Assembly: GCF_029873475.1 (NCBI RefSeq)
Contig: NZ_CP123499.1
Span: 744,001-808,000, forward strand
Source: Arsenophonus sp. aPb
Lineage (GTDB): Bacteria > Pseudomonadota > Gammaproteobacteria > Enterobacterales > Enterobacteriaceae
DNA length: 64,000 bases
Direction of reading: 5' to 3'
Numbering within the stretch: the first letter of the stretch is position 1; every line of letters starts with the position of its first letter. The translations under genes were made by a program, and so were the position numbers. The notes under the pieces are model-generated. The model made no database searches. It was not told the DNA's origin and saw only the letters and a program-made list of their open reading frames with translations. Shown piece after piece: positions 1 to 10,847 of this stretch.

Positions 1-600
1 ATCCTAGTTCCAGGTGGTTTTGGTGAACGGGGTGTCGAAGGAAAAATTATGGCGGCACGTTACGCACGTGAAAATAATATTCCATATTTGGGTATTTGCC
101 TGGGAATGCAGGTTGCCCTGATTGAATATGCTCGTCATGTTGCGGGCATGGAAGGGGCAAACTCGACAGAATTTGCGCCAGATTGTCCCTATCCGGTTGT
201 TGCTTTAATTACAGAATGGTCTGATGACAGTGGTAATATTAAAGTTCGCAATGAGAAGAGTGATCTTGGTGGTACGATGCGAGTAGGTGGCCAATTATGC
301 CATTTAGTGAAAGGCAGTAAAGTCCGTGAGTTATATAATAGCGACACAATTATGGAGCGGCATCGCCACCGTTATGAAGTCAATAATATGCTTTTAGCGC
401 GGATTGAAGAAGCTGGTTTATGTATTGCAGGACGCTCGGCGGACAATAAGCTGGTGGAAATTATTGAGGATCCTAACCATCCTTGGTTTGTAGCTTGTCA
501 GTTTCATCCTGAATTTACTTCGACACCTAGGGATGGTCATCCTTTATTTGCTGGTTTTATCAAAGCTGCGAAGGAATATCAGCAAGGCCAGCTGAAATGA
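1..600 (+). CDS. pyrG: CTP synthase, C-terminal part (glutamine amidotransferase domain)
   Basis: The reading frame is open from base 1, so the gene enters from outside the window and only about 199 C-terminal codons are seen. CTP synthase makes CTP from UTP, ATP and glutamine in the cytoplasm. What is present is the class I glutamine amidotransferase domain: an oxyanion-loop segment VPGGFGERG near residue 4, the nucleophile elbow LGICLGMQ with Cys near residue 33, and FHPEF with the His and Glu of the triad near residues 169 and 171. It lies 66 bp upstream of eno in the same direction, the usual enteric arrangement. The synthetase domain is outside the window. Confidence 0.97.
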   Translation: MLVPGGFGERGVEGKIMAARYARENNIPYLGICLGMQVALIEYARHVAGMEGANSTEFAPDCPYPVVALITEWSDDSGNIKVRNEKSDLGGTMRVGGQLCHLVKGSKVRELYNSDTIMERHRHRYEVNNMLLARIEEAGLCIAGRSADNKLVEIIEDPNHPWFVACQFHPEFTSTPRDGHPLFAGFIKAAKEYQQGQLK

Positions 601-639
601 GATATGGGTTAATGGTATTAATTTGTTACCATTAGCTGA

Positions 640-1968
<1,329 letters not shown>

Positions 1969-1996
1969 GTTTACCGTTGTTGATTCAACAGATACT

Positions 1997-2031
1997 AAAG
2001 GCGAGAGACTTATTGTTATCTCGCCTTTTTG
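1997..2031 (+). terminator. Rho-independent terminator of pyrG-eno
   Basis: A ten-base stem (AAAGGCGAGA pairing with TCTCGCCTTT) around a short AT loop is followed by a T run. It lies 29 bases after the eno stop codon. Confidence 0.9.
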
Positions 2032-2112
2032 TTAATTATCACTTGGATGTCGTTTACCCTTTGTCTATGGCTTAATAAGGGCTAAGGTTTATTGATGTTA
2101 TCAATTTATTTA

Positions 2113-3027
2113 TTATGGTTGCCGGCCAAAAATTAGTAATCCTGAGTTTTCAAATAGACTATCACCACGAAGAGAAAAATTTTGCGCGATGAGCGTACCG
2201 TTTAATTGAATATTATTATTTTTGCATGAATAACTATTACTACATTGATAAGGATGGCTTTCCAGAAAAATATTTTGCCCTTTGACAATAGCTTGTTGGT
2301 CAAGTTTAAGTTGACTATGGTGTAAATAAGTTAGATTAGTATCCGGTTTGATTAGGTGCTTAAGTTTAATATTAGCTTGCTGAAGGCTATAGGATATCGC
2401 GCCAGTTGCAGCAAGGTAATGTTGCTGTCCAGCGTTAAGCGTAATGTTATCATTTATGATAATTTTATCGGCGAAAAGATTAAGTTTAGCAACATTTATT
2501 TTAGCCTCAATATTCACCAGATTATTAATGGGCAAAGTATTTTCCCTATCGTCAGTTAAATTAATACTACTACCTATTGTGGTAATGAATTTTAGACTTT
2601 TCAGCTGTTGTAACGTTTTCTCCGCTGGGATTTCCAGTTTACCTGCGATAAGTGACAGATTTTTGACATTATCTGTTTTACCATTTTTCCAACTGATTCC
2701 ATTAGGATTGGCAATAATCAGATCAGCAATAGTTCCTTTAATGCCGATTGTGCCTTGTAGGTTAGAGTGTTTATCACTAGTAATTTCTGCGATAATAATC
2801 TTAGCCGCTGTATTGTCTAGTTTTGGATTTGATATGATATCGTTATTAAAGCTAATGCTATTTTGACTGGAAGGAAGTTCAGAAAAAGTATTATATGAAA
2901 TCCCATTTTCCAGTGGTTTTACAATTTCAATAGTAGAAGTATCAGCATAAATAAATTTATTAAAACTAATTAAAATAAATAATATAAAATTTAAACTTAA
3001 TTTGGATAAAATTGAGTAATAGTCCAT
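2113..3027 (-). CDS. Truncated TpsA-type haemagglutinin/haemolysin secretion-domain protein
   Basis: The protein has a hydrophobic N-terminal signal (about residues 8-28) followed by the haemagglutination-activity (TPS) domain recognised by outer-membrane TpsB transporters. The diagnostic NPNGI motif is near residue 114, with beta-helix-like repeats after it. Family members (FhaB, HecA, CdiA) are usually thousands of residues long; this one stops at about 304. No TpsB partner is in the window, so it is a remnant or a very short TpsA. I start it at the ATG at 3027, six codons inside the longest frame, because AAAAGGAG lies just upstream of that ATG. Cys residues near the end (CSNSYSC) are not typical of the domain. 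Confidence 0.75.
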   Translation of the reverse strand: MDYYSILSKLSLNFILFILISFNKFIYADTSTIEIVKPLENGISYNTFSELPSSQNSISFNNDIISNPKLDNTAAKIIIAEITSDKHSNLQGTIGIKGTIADLIIANPNGISWKNGKTDNVKNLSLIAGKLEIPAEKTLQQLKSLKFITTIGSSINLTDDRENTLPINNLVNIEAKINVAKLNLFADKIIINDNITLNAGQQHYLAATGAISYSLQQANIKLKHLIKPDTNLTYLHHSQLKLDQQAIVKGQNIFLESHPYQCSNSYSCKNNNIQLNGTLIAQNFSLRGDSLFENSGLLIFGRQP

Positions 3028-3332
3028 TATAACTCCTTTTAACATTAATATATTTATGATAAAAAATTTATGTCAGGTTTATTATATATGAAATGCTAGA
3101 TTTTGATTTCACCAATAATCTTATTTAAAATTGCTTTAGATAATTAATGTCAAATTATTTTTAATTATAAATATGATTTTATGAACTAATATTTTATTTT
3201 TTAAGTTAATTAAATAGTTATTTATTTTTTTATTTATAATAAATATTAAATACAATAAAAAAGAAAATTTGCTTTGATATTAAAATCGTCTATATTTCAC
3301 TTGCTTTTTACTTGTGATTTTAGGAGCTAATT
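3028..3332. other. AT-rich divergent intergenic region
   Basis: About 300 bases between the divergent TpsA-like gene and the small membrane protein gene. It is extremely AT-rich and presumably holds both promoters. I see no open frame and no structured RNA. Confidence 0.5.
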
Positions 3333-3698
3333 ATGGAAAATCAAATCCAGAAAAAAATGATGCCAGAAGAAGTTAAAGGGTGGAATTGGGGCGCTTTTAT
3401 GTTCAGTATTTTTTGGGGGTTTGGTAATCGAACTTATTGGCCACTGCTTTGTATTATTCCACTATTTAATTTTATTTGGATGTTTGTATGTGGTTTTAAA
3501 GGGAATGAATGGGCATGGTGCAATGGTAACTATAGTGATGTAAGAACGTTTAAACGGGTACAAGATACTTGGAATAGAGCTGGATTGGCTGCATTTATTA
3601 TTAGTCTGATTTTTATTATTCTCTATTTTTTATTTTTTTCAGTATTTGCTATTTTTTATTTTACTAGTCCAGATTACGGACATGTTCAGGCGGGATAG
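3333..3698 (+). CDS. Small membrane protein, uncharacterised
   Basis: 121 aa with AGGAG well placed before the ATG. The N-terminus carries a Trp/Gly/Phe-rich segment (KGWNWGAFMFSIFWGFGNRT, residues 15-34), a first hydrophobic stretch at about 36-53, a polar loop with GNEWAWCNGNY, and a second strong hydrophobic stretch at about 87-112. This organisation resembles short membrane proteins found in many bacteria and sometimes misnamed ribonuclease G in Gram-positive genomes. I do not know its function. It is convergent with mltD and shares a terminator with it. Confidence 0.6.
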   Translation: MENQIQKKMMPEEVKGWNWGAFMFSIFWGFGNRTYWPLLCIIPLFNFIWMFVCGFKGNEWAWCNGNYSDVRTFKRVQDTWNRAGLAAFIISLIFIILYFLFFSVFAIFYFTSPDYGHVQAG

Positions 3699-3752
3699 AT
3701 TATTATCTCAATGCCTAATAATAAAAAGAAATAATTGTCAATTTTTATTAAT

Positions 3753-3791
3753 GAGGAAAAATAACCTTTCAATAGAAGGGTTATTTTTCCA
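3753..3791. terminator. Bidirectional terminator between membrane-protein gene and mltD
   Basis: A perfect twelve-base inverted repeat (GGAAAAATAACC and its complement) flanks a short loop, with the A/T tracts placed so that both converging transcripts end in a U run. Confidence 0.8.
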
Positions 3792-3799
3792 TAATATTA

Positions 3800-5164
3800 T
3801 TAGAGGTGAATAGTTAATGTTATCCCCGGTTTTAAATCTGCTATTTTAACGCCAGAATTCCAATTCATCAGATCCTTAAGATCGATACCATGACGTTTAG
3901 CAATACTATAGTAGGAATCGCCTTGACGGACTTTGTAGGTCTTGATATTAACTTTACCTTTTTTGCCTAATGAAGTGCTATTTTTAGCAATCATAGTTGT
4001 TGTACGGTAACTATGTTTGCCGCTAATTTTTAAAGTCTGCCCAATCCGCAAGTTGGCCGTTTTCATACCATTTAGTGACTTAAGTTTATCGGTTGTTATG
4101 TTAAAACGTTTGGCGATCATTGATAAAGAATCACCGCGTTTAACTTTATAACTATTAATAGCGCGTTGTTTAGCTAATAGCTGTTTATTATTTTTGGCAA
4201 CAGCAAGGCGAATACTATTTAATACTGCTTGATCCGAAAGCGCGTCTTTAAGCAGCTCAGCTTTATCTGTTGGTAACATAATAGTATAGGGACCGGCTGG
4301 TGGTGTTATATTATGCTTTAAATTAGGATTATAGGCTTTAAGAGTAGTTAACGACAACCCAGAAAGTCTAGCTGCTTGGGGTAAAGTAATTTGTTCGCCG
4401 ATATTCACCTGGGTAAGCGCATTATTTTTATTAGTAGTTGGTAATGGCAAAGCATATTGATCGCTGTTGCGTAATATATTACTGAGAGCCAAAATTTTTG
4501 GCACATAGTTCATTGTTTCTTTGGGTAGTGATAACGACCAATAATCAGTAGGTAATCCAAGGAGTTCATTTTTCTTGATGGCATTAAGTACACAGCCTTC
4601 ACCACAATTATAAGCAGCTAATGTTAATGGCCAATCACCGTCAAATAGATTATTTAATCGTTCTAGTAAATTTAGCGCCGCAGTAGTAGAGGCAGCGACA
4701 TCTCTACGTTCATCAACCCATTTATTTTGTTTTAATCCATAGGATTGACCGGTCAATGGAATAATTTGCCATAAACCTGTTGCTTGTGCCTGTGAGGTTG
4801 CATGGGGATTAAAAGCACTTTCAACAATAGGAACCAAGGCAAGCTCCATTGGCAAGTTGCGCTGATCAATTTTTTCAACAATCCAATACATGTAAGGCTC
4901 TGCGCGTAATGTCACATTCTGCAGATAGCTTTCTTTGGCTAAATAAGATTTGATTTGATTTGCGATCCTGGCATTATCAGGAATATCCATTTTCAGCTCA
5001 CTACTAATATAACCCCACAAATCATTTTCTATTAAATAGGTTGATTCCCAAGCGGTGGTTTCAATATCTTGATTGGCTGAAGACGGATCTAGTGTTTGCT
5101 TATTGGGTGTCATTTGACAGCCAACAAGCAAAACAGAGGCGAATAATATCGCTTTTGTCTTCAT
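3800..5164 (-). CDS. mltD: Membrane-bound lytic murein transglycosylase D
   Basis: A 454-aa outer-membrane lipoprotein that cleaves the glycan strands of peptidoglycan. It has a lipoprotein signal (LLVGC, Cys16). The SLT transglycosylase domain contains the catalytic glutamate in VPIVESAF (Glu115), then ATGLWQI and the AAYNCGEG segment. Two LysM peptidoglycan-binding modules follow at about residues 339-380 and 410-454. The position next to gloB matches the conserved enteric cluster. Length agrees with E. coli MltD. Confidence 0.97.
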   Translation of the reverse strand: MKTKAILFASVLLVGCQMTPNKQTLDPSSANQDIETTAWESTYLIENDLWGYISSELKMDIPDNARIANQIKSYLAKESYLQNVTLRAEPYMYWIVEKIDQRNLPMELALVPIVESAFNPHATSQAQATGLWQIIPLTGQSYGLKQNKWVDERRDVAASTTAALNLLERLNNLFDGDWPLTLAAYNCGEGCVLNAIKKNELLGLPTDYWSLSLPKETMNYVPKILALSNILRNSDQYALPLPTTNKNNALTQVNIGEQITLPQAARLSGLSLTTLKAYNPNLKHNITPPAGPYTIMLPTDKAELLKDALSDQAVLNSIRLAVAKNNKQLLAKQRAINSYKVKRGDSLSMIAKRFNITTDKLKSLNGMKTANLRIGQTLKISGKHSYRTTTMIAKNSTSLGKKGKVNIKTYKVRQGDSYYSIAKRHGIDLKDLMNWNSGVKIADLKPGITLTIHL

Positions 5165-5254
5165 TTATGTAACCTATCCTAGGCTGTTATTTATTCAATT
5201 GCTTAATAAAGAGGCCAATGATACTGATCTCGTTGGTTAATGACAACCATCAAT

Positions 5255-6007
5255 TTAAAAGCGATCTTTTAGTTTGCGAATTTTGGCAAATACATCACAA
5301 TTCGAAGCAGTAGCAGGTGAAAATCCCAACACTTTTTGTAAATATGGATCGTCAGATCTTAAAAAAATATTGATCTCTTTTTCAACTTTAAGTTGTGATG
5401 GTAGTGTGGGTTGTTTTTGGGCTCGTTTTTGATTGACGGCTAAAGTATAGGCTTTTATCGCCTCATCATGGGGTAACAAATAACTGGCAAATGCCATATT
5501 TGCAGCGGTGTACTCATGCGCGCAACAGACTAACGTCTCATCAGGTAAAGCTTTCAGTGTTTCAATCGACTCATACATTTGTTCAGCTGTTCCTTCAAAA
5601 ATACGTCCACAACCTCCAGAAAACAGGGTATCACCGCAAAATAGATAGGGTTTTTGATAGTAAGCAACATGTCCTAGTGTATGTCCTGGCACAGCAAAAA
5701 TTTGCCATGAAAACCCAGCAAAGTTTAGCTGTTCTCCGCCTTTTATGACACATGTTGTTCCCTTGCTACTGGTTTCCATTGGGCCATAAACGACTAATTC
5801 TGGATAATATCTTTTTAATTCTTTGACTCCATCGACGTGATCATGGTGGTGATGAGTGAGTAAAATAGCGATTGGGTTTATGGCATTTTGTTGTAAAAAT
5901 TGCTGTACTGGCTTAGCGGTACCAGGATCAACAATAATACAATTACCTTGATGGATTAATAGCCATATATAATTATCAACGAGGGAAGGAATTCTGATAA
6001 GCTCCAT
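5255..6007 (-). CDS. gloB: Hydroxyacylglutathione hydrolase (glyoxalase II)
   Basis: A metallo-beta-lactamase-fold enzyme that hydrolyses S-lactoylglutathione to lactate and glutathione, the second step of methylglyoxal detoxification. The metal-binding motif THHHHDHVDG is at residues 51-60, with further ligands in PGHTLGH and CAHEYT. The longest frame starts at 6025, but homologues begin at the equivalent of MELIRIPSLVDNYIW, so I choose the ATG at 6007 (250 aa, family length). It is divergent from yafS with about 44 bases between them. Confidence 0.95.
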   Translation of the reverse strand: MELIRIPSLVDNYIWLLIHQGNCIIVDPGTAKPVQQFLQQNAINPIAILLTHHHHDHVDGVKELKRYYPELVVYGPMETSSKGTTCVIKGGEQLNFAGFSWQIFAVPGHTLGHVAYYQKPYLFCGDTLFSGGCGRIFEGTAEQMYESIETLKALPDETLVCCAHEYTAANMAFASYLLPHDEAIKAYTLAVNQKRAQKQPTLPSQLKVEKEINIFLRSDDPYLQKVLGFSPATASNCDVFAKIRKLKDRF

Positions 6008-6051
6008 AATATAATAATGCCTCATAGCTAATGGGTTAGAAGGATATTACA

Positions 6052-6768
6052 ATGAAGTCAGCTCGTATTGCTCAACTATCTAAAATGCCTGACTCCTGGG
6101 AAGATATCCCATGGGGCAAGTATTATCGTATTGCATTAAACCAGCAGCTACAACCATGGTGGCCAAAAATATTTGGTTTCCATTTGTTAAAGATTGGTCA
6201 ATTGAGTTTACAAATTGACACTCAATCATCGCTGATTACTCATCAATTTAGCATGAATATAGCTGGAAGTAACTTTCAATTATTAGGTGATCCTAATGAA
6301 ATGCCTTTCGAGGACAAATCGATTGATGCCTGTCTCTTGATACAGCAATTATCTTACAGTACTAATCCACATTGGTTATTGCGTGAAGCCGATAGGATTT
6401 TGGTTGATGATGGTTGGCTAATTTTATCTAATTTTAATCCATTTAGTTGGTTAGGTATAGGGAAATGCATTCCTTTTTTACGTAAGCGGCAACCCTTTCC
6501 TAGTCATATGTTTTCAACCTGGCGTCAACTTGATTGGTTGAGCTTATTGAATTACGAAGTACTGCATCAGCAAAGTTTTCAAATTATACCTTGGATAAGT
6601 CCTGAGCATTTTATCAATAGAAATTTGCAATTTGCCGGTTGTCTCAATCTTATCATTGCCCGTAAAAGAACGTTACCGTTGACGCCAACACCAATAAAAC
6701 TTATGCGAACCCGCATGAAAATAGGTAATACAGTCGGGGTTGCTAAGTGTTGGCGTAAACGTCATTAA
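6052..6768 (+). CDS. yafS: SAM-dependent methyltransferase YafS-like
   Basis: 238 aa, preceded by AGAAGGA at good spacing. It occupies the place of yafS between gloB and rnhA. The fold is a class I methyltransferase of the Methyltransf_11 type: [18 protein letters not shown] (around residue 82) corresponds to the post-motif I and motif II region, and [18 protein letters not shown] to the motif III strand. The substrate is unknown in the family. The last four bases overlap the 3' end of rnhA on the other strand. Confidence 0.88.
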   Translation: MKSARIAQLSKMPDSWEDIPWGKYYRIALNQQLQPWWPKIFGFHLLKIGQLSLQIDTQSSLITHQFSMNIAGSNFQLLGDPNEMPFEDKSIDACLLIQQLSYSTNPHWLLREADRILVDDGWLILSNFNPFSWLGIGKCIPFLRKRQPFPSHMFSTWRQLDWLSLLNYEVLHQQSFQIIPWISPEHFINRNLQFAGCLNLIIARKRTLPLTPTPIKLMRTRMKIGNTVGVAKCWRKRH

Positions 6769-7235
6769 TTTTGTGCCGTCTGGTAGCCGCTATCCTCTTC
6801 TGTTGGTGAATTTGCCGCATTTTTTGCTAATTCATCGCATCGCTCATTTTCTGGATGTCCTGCATGGCCTTTGACCCAGTGCCATTCTACTTGGTGCCGC
6901 GAAATTGCTGCGTCTAATCGTTGCCATAGATCAACATTTAAGACAGGCGATTTATCTGCCCGTCGCCATTGGCGACTTTTCCAATTATGTATCCATTGGG
7001 TGATCCCTTGACGTACATATTGACTATCTGTGGTTAAAATAACCTGGCAGGGTTGTTTGAGCGTTTCCAAACCAATAATGGCAGCCATTAACTCCATACG
7101 ATTATTGGTAGTACGAAAATAGCCTTTGCTTAATGTTTTTTCATGTTTATTATAACGGAGTAAAATACCATAACCGCCTGGGCCTGGATTACCTAAGCAA
7201 GAACCATCGGTGAAAATTTCTACCTGTTTCGTCAT
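6765..7235 (-). CDS. rnhA: Ribonuclease HI
   Basis: Degrades the RNA strand of RNA-DNA hybrids, for example R-loops and primer remnants. Catalytic carboxylates are in the expected places: Asp10 in [14 protein letters not shown], Glu48 in [10 protein letters not shown], Asp70 in TTDSQYV, plus the WVKGHAGH loop and Asp134 in NERCDELA. The frame extends five codons further (to 7250), but E. coli RNase HI starts at the equivalent of MTKQVEIF, giving 156 aa against 155. It is divergent from dnaQ with only about 60 bases between, as in E. coli. Confidence 0.96.
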   Translation of the reverse strand: MTKQVEIFTDGSCLGNPGPGGYGILLRYNKHEKTLSKGYFRTTNNRMELMAAIIGLETLKQPCQVILTTDSQYVRQGITQWIHNWKSRQWRRADKSPVLNVDLWQRLDAAISRHQVEWHWVKGHAGHPENERCDELAKNAANSPTEEDSGYQTAQN

Positions 7236-7294
7236 TTCTGATAAACTCATTTTATTCGTGATTTATAACCCTAAGTCTGACATAAAAAGGCACT

Positions 7295-8059
7295 ATGAGC
7301 ACAGTGATTACACGACAAATTGTTCTTGATACAGAAACTACTGGTATGAATAAGCTAGGGATCCATTATGAAGGACACAATATTATTGAAATAGGCGCGG
7401 TAGAAGTAATTAATCGCCGTCTTACTGGCCGTCATTTTCATGTTTATATAAAACCAGCACGCTTAGTTGATCCTGAAGCTTTCGAAGTTCATGGCATTAG
7501 TGATGAGTTTTTACAAGATAAACCAACTTTTGCCCAAATCGCGGATGAATTTTTAGACTTTATTCGCGGTGCTGAGTTAGTCATCCATAATGCCCCTTTT
7601 GATATTGGATTTATGGACTATGAATTTTCTAAACTAAATAGAGATATTCCTCCAACAGCCAACTTTTGTCAGATCACGGATAGTTTAGTGCTGGCCAGAA
7701 AGTTGTTTCCGGGAAAACGAAATAACCTTGATGCTTTATGTGATCGTTATCATATTGATAACTCAAAGCGCACATTACACGGTGCATTGCTCGATGCTGA
7801 GATCCTGGCTGAAGTTTATATGGCAATGACTGGAGGCCAAACCTCTTTAGCTTTTTCAGTTGATTCAGAGCCGGGTAGTGAGGTCTATATAGGTGACATT
7901 AAACGGATAGAGAGAGAGGCGACAGGATTAAGTGTAATTTATGCTAATCAGGAAGAAATTGCTGCCCATGAAGCAAGACTGGATTTGATTGAAAAGAAAA
8001 GTGGCAAGATTTCGCTTTGGCGGTTGAGTAATAGCGAAACAGATCAGGTTAAACATTAA
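7295..8059 (+). CDS. dnaQ: DNA polymerase III epsilon subunit (3'-5' proofreading exonuclease)
   Basis: 254 aa. The exonuclease domain begins with LDTETTGM (Asp12 and Glu14, ExoI motif), followed by HNAPFDIGFM (ExoII) and the HGALLDAEILAEVY segment (ExoIII, with catalytic His and Asp). The C-terminal region after residue 190, with SVIYANQEEIAAHEARLD and the terminal helix, corresponds to the part that binds the alpha subunit. It is followed by tRNA-Asp, as dnaQ-aspV in E. coli. Confidence 0.97.
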   Translation: MSTVITRQIVLDTETTGMNKLGIHYEGHNIIEIGAVEVINRRLTGRHFHVYIKPARLVDPEAFEVHGISDEFLQDKPTFAQIADEFLDFIRGAELVIHNAPFDIGFMDYEFSKLNRDIPPTANFCQITDSLVLARKLFPGKRNNLDALCDRYHIDNSKRTLHGALLDAEILAEVYMAMTGGQTSLAFSVDSEPGSEVYIGDIKRIEREATGLSVIYANQEEIAAHEARLDLIEKKSGKISLWRLSNSETDQVKH

Positions 8060-8118
8060 CCATTATTGCATTTTTAGCTGAAAAAATGTGCAAACAGTGA
8101 TTTTTTTTCTAAAAGATA

Positions 8119-8147
8119 TTGACGTATAGAGAGCCGATTCGTAATAT
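8119..8147 (+). promoter_or_regulatory. Promoter of tRNA-Asp
   Basis: TTGACG at 8119-8124 and TAATAT at 8142-8147 are separated by exactly 17 bases, a near-consensus sigma-70 promoter. Transcription would start about 20 bases before the tRNA. Confidence 0.7.
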
Positions 8148-8176
8148 CATGGCCGTTCTTAACTCGATTATACCGT

Positions 8177-8253
8177 GGTGCGGTAGTTCAGTTGGTTAGA
8201 ATACCGGCCTGTCACGCCGGGGGTCGCGGGTTCGAGTCCCGTCCGCACCGCCA
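8177..8253 (+). tRNA. aspV: tRNA-Asp (anticodon GTC)
   Basis: A 77-nt cloverleaf with encoded CCA. The acceptor stem GGTGCGG pairs with CCGCACC, with discriminator G. The anticodon loop CTGTCAC carries GTC at 8211-8213 on a CCGGC/GCCGG stem, and the T arm contains GGTTCGAGTCC. It follows dnaQ as aspV does in E. coli. Confidence 0.97.
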
Positions 8254-8261
8254 ATATTATG

Positions 8262-8297
8262 AAACCCTGAGCAATAAGTCTCGGGGTTTTTTGTTTT
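8262..8297 (+). terminator. Terminator after tRNA-Asp
   Basis: AAACCCTGAG pairs with CTCGGGGTTT around a short loop and is followed by a T-rich run. Confidence 0.8.
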
Positions 8298-8581
8298 TTT
8301 AAGATAATTGGCACCCTTTTTCCAGTAAAATCATATTCAATCTCACAGCCTTTTTGCTTAGAAAAAATTAGGATGTCAGTGTTTTGGTTTTCGATGTAGC
8401 ACAAACTGTGTTGTTATTATTTTTTCATTGACTTATTTTTGATTCCTTTGTGATTAATGAATATTTTGTTACCGTTGGTTATTTAGGCTAGGTACCTAGA
8501 TTAAATTTTAACTGTTAAAATGACAAAGTAGCATTGAAAAATCAGTGTGAAATTTGCTATTTATTCGAGATGGAGTAAACA

Positions 8582-10576
8582 ATGATCACTCGTAAAATCC
8601 TTGCTAATGCTATTCGTTTCCTCAGTATGGATGCGGTACAGAAAGCAAAGTCAGGGCATCCAGGAGCGCCAATGGGAATGGCGGATATCGCTGAAGTACT
8701 CTGGCGTGACTATCTGGATCACAATCCTGCTGATCCTAGCTGGGTAGATCGTGACCGTTTTGTATTATCTAATGGCCATGGCTCTATGTTACTTTATAGT
8801 TTGCTACATCTTACTGGTTATGATTTACCAATCGAAGAGTTAAAAAATTTTCGCCAACTTCATTCCAAAACACCGGGACATCCAGAATATGGTTATACTC
8901 CAGGTGTTGAAACCACGACAGGCCCGCTCGGGCAAGGGATCGCAAATGCTGTTGGGTTTGCTATTGCCGAGCGAACGTTAGCCGCGCAATTTAATCGTCC
9001 AGACCATAATATTGTTGATCATTTTACTTATGTATTTATGGGAGATGGCTGCATGATGGAAGGAATATCACATGAAGCTTGCTCACTGGCCGGAACACTG
9101 AAATTAGGTAAACTGATTGCCTTTTATGATGATAACGGTATTTCAATCGATGGTGAGGTACAAGGTTGGTTTACGGATAATACTGCTGAACGTTTTGCCG
9201 CTTATCACTGGCATGTTATCAAGGGTATTGATGGACATGATCCAGAACAAATCAAGTCAGCGATAGAACAAGCCCGTAAAGTTACCGATAAACCCTCTCT
9301 ATTAATCTGCAAAACAATAATTGGTTATGGCTCGCCACATAAGGCTGGTTCTGAAGAAGCGCACGGTTCGCCTTTGGGTGAAACGGAGATTGCTGAAACT
9401 CGAACGGCACTAAATTGGCCTTATCCAGCTTTTGAAATACCAGCAGATATTTATAAAGCCTGGGATGCTCGCGAAATAGGCCAGAAAAAAGAGACCGCTT
9501 GGCGTGAAAAATTTGCCGCTTATCAACAGGCTTTTCCGCAACTTGCCGATGAATTTATACGTCGTACCCAAGGTGAATTACCGGTTAATTGGCAAGCTAT
9601 GGCAAATGATTTTGTCAGCGAATTGCAACGAAACCCTGCCAACATTGCCAGCCGTAAAGCTTCACAAAATACATTGGAAGTTTTCGGTAAGCAATTACCT
9701 GAACTTTTAGGCGGCTCTGCTGATTTAGCACCCAGTAATTTGACTATGTGGTCGGCTTCTAAATCAATAAAAGACTCTCCAGCAGGCAATTATATTCACT
9801 ATGGTGTACGTGAATTTGGTATGTCGGCGATTATGAATGGCATCGCATTGCATGGTGGTTTTATACCCTATGGTGCAACCTTTTTAATGTTTGTTGAGTA
9901 TGCCCGTAATGCAGTGCGTATGGCTGCGTTAATGAAAATTCGTAGTATTTTTGTTTATACTCATGATTCTATCGGTCTGGGTGAAGATGGCCCAACCCAT
10001 CAACCTGTTGAGCAATTAGCCAGTTTGCGTATGACGCCTAATATGAGTACTTGGCGTCCTTGTGATCAGGTTGAATCGGCTATTGCTTGGCAGTATGCGA
10101 TTGAGCGTAAACAGGGGCCAAGTGCGTTGATTTTTTCCCGGCAAAATCTTGAGCAACAGCCACGTGATGCTAAACAGTTAGCCAACATTATTAAAGGGGC
10201 TTATGTGCTGAAAGATAGTGAAACCACACCAGCGCTTATTTTGATTGCAACAGGCTCTGAAGTTGGATTAGCTGTTAAGGCTTACGAAAAGTTGACTGTG
10301 GAAGGTTATAAAGTACGGGTGGTTTCTATGCCATCAACGGATACTTTTGATAAGCAGGACGCCGCTTATCGTGAGTCTGTATTACCCTCTTCAGTGACTG
10401 CACGACTTGCAGTTGAGGCGGGCATTGCAGATTATTGGTACAAATATGTTGGCACAACCGGTGCGGTTGTTGGTATGCATACTTTTGGTGAATCAGCACC
10501 GGCAGAGATTTTATTTAAAGAATTTGGTTTTAGCGTGGAAAATGTGATTGCAAAGGCTAAATCTTTATTGACGTAA
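8582..10576 (+). CDS. tktA: Transketolase
   Basis: 664 aa, thiamine-diphosphate enzyme of the pentose phosphate pathway moving two-carbon units between sugar phosphates. GGAG lies eight bases before the ATG. The N-terminal domain has [22 protein letters not shown] and the ThDP/metal motif [12 protein letters not shown] ending in DDNGIS. The pyrimidine-binding domain has [20 protein letters not shown] and [18 protein letters not shown]. The C-terminal domain has TGSEVGLA and FGESAPA. Full length and intact. It lies just upstream of epd-pgk-fbaA, as tktA does in E. coli, but has its own terminator. Confidence 0.98.
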   Translation: MITRKILANAIRFLSMDAVQKAKSGHPGAPMGMADIAEVLWRDYLDHNPADPSWVDRDRFVLSNGHGSMLLYSLLHLTGYDLPIEELKNFRQLHSKTPGHPEYGYTPGVETTTGPLGQGIANAVGFAIAERTLAAQFNRPDHNIVDHFTYVFMGDGCMMEGISHEACSLAGTLKLGKLIAFYDDNGISIDGEVQGWFTDNTAERFAAYHWHVIKGIDGHDPEQIKSAIEQARKVTDKPSLLICKTIIGYGSPHKAGSEEAHGSPLGETEIAETRTALNWPYPAFEIPADIYKAWDAREIGQKKETAWREKFAAYQQAFPQLADEFIRRTQGELPVNWQAMANDFVSELQRNPANIASRKASQNTLEVFGKQLPELLGGSADLAPSNLTMWSASKSIKDSPAGNYIHYGVREFGMSAIMNGIALHGGFIPYGATFLMFVEYARNAVRMAALMKIRSIFVYTHDSIGLGEDGPTHQPVEQLASLRMTPNMSTWRPCDQVESAIAWQYAIERKQGPSALIFSRQNLEQQPRDAKQLANIIKGAYVLKDSETTPALILIATGSEVGLAVKAYEKLTVEGYKVRVVSMPSTDTFDKQDAAYRESVLPSSVTARLAVEAGIADYWYKYVGTTGAVVGMHTFGESAPAEILFKEFGFSVENVIAKAKSLLT

Positions 10577-10592
10577 GTGACGAAAATAATGT

Positions 10593-10634
10593 GAGCGTAT
10601 TGGTCAGATTTATATGATTAGGTACGCTCTTTTT
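10593..10634 (+). terminator. Terminator of tktA
   Basis: GAGCGTA pairs with TACGCTC across a 23-base loop and is followed by five T residues. Confidence 0.7.
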
Positions 10635-10701
10635 ATTTCAACTGATGATCCGAACCTATTGCGAACCTCTTTTTTATTGTCGTAACCTGTTTTTATTAAG
10701 C

Positions 10702-10713
10702 TGAAACGTTTCA
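10702..10713. promoter_or_regulatory. Candidate Cra (FruR) operator upstream of epd-pgk-fbaA
   Basis: TGAAACGTTTCA is a perfect palindrome and matches the Cra consensus TGAAWCGNTTNA. It lies about 135 bases upstream of the epd start. In E. coli, Cra represses the epd-pgk-fbaA operon, so the position and target make sense. Confidence 0.75.
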
Positions 10714-10847
10714 GTTTTTTGAAGTTAATAGATTTATTGATCAAAAGCACACTTTTTATGATTAACAACAAAAATCCTCAGTACAAAAGCTGTAATTATC
10801 AGTATTCTTAGCCGTTAATACATTAGTTGTTAAATTGAAGGAATAGT

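Noticed and set aside
8168..8404. Minus-strand 78-codon frame containing LEPATPGVTGRYSNQLNY
   Set aside because: It is the antisense translation of tRNA-Asp and its flanks, a well-known false gene.
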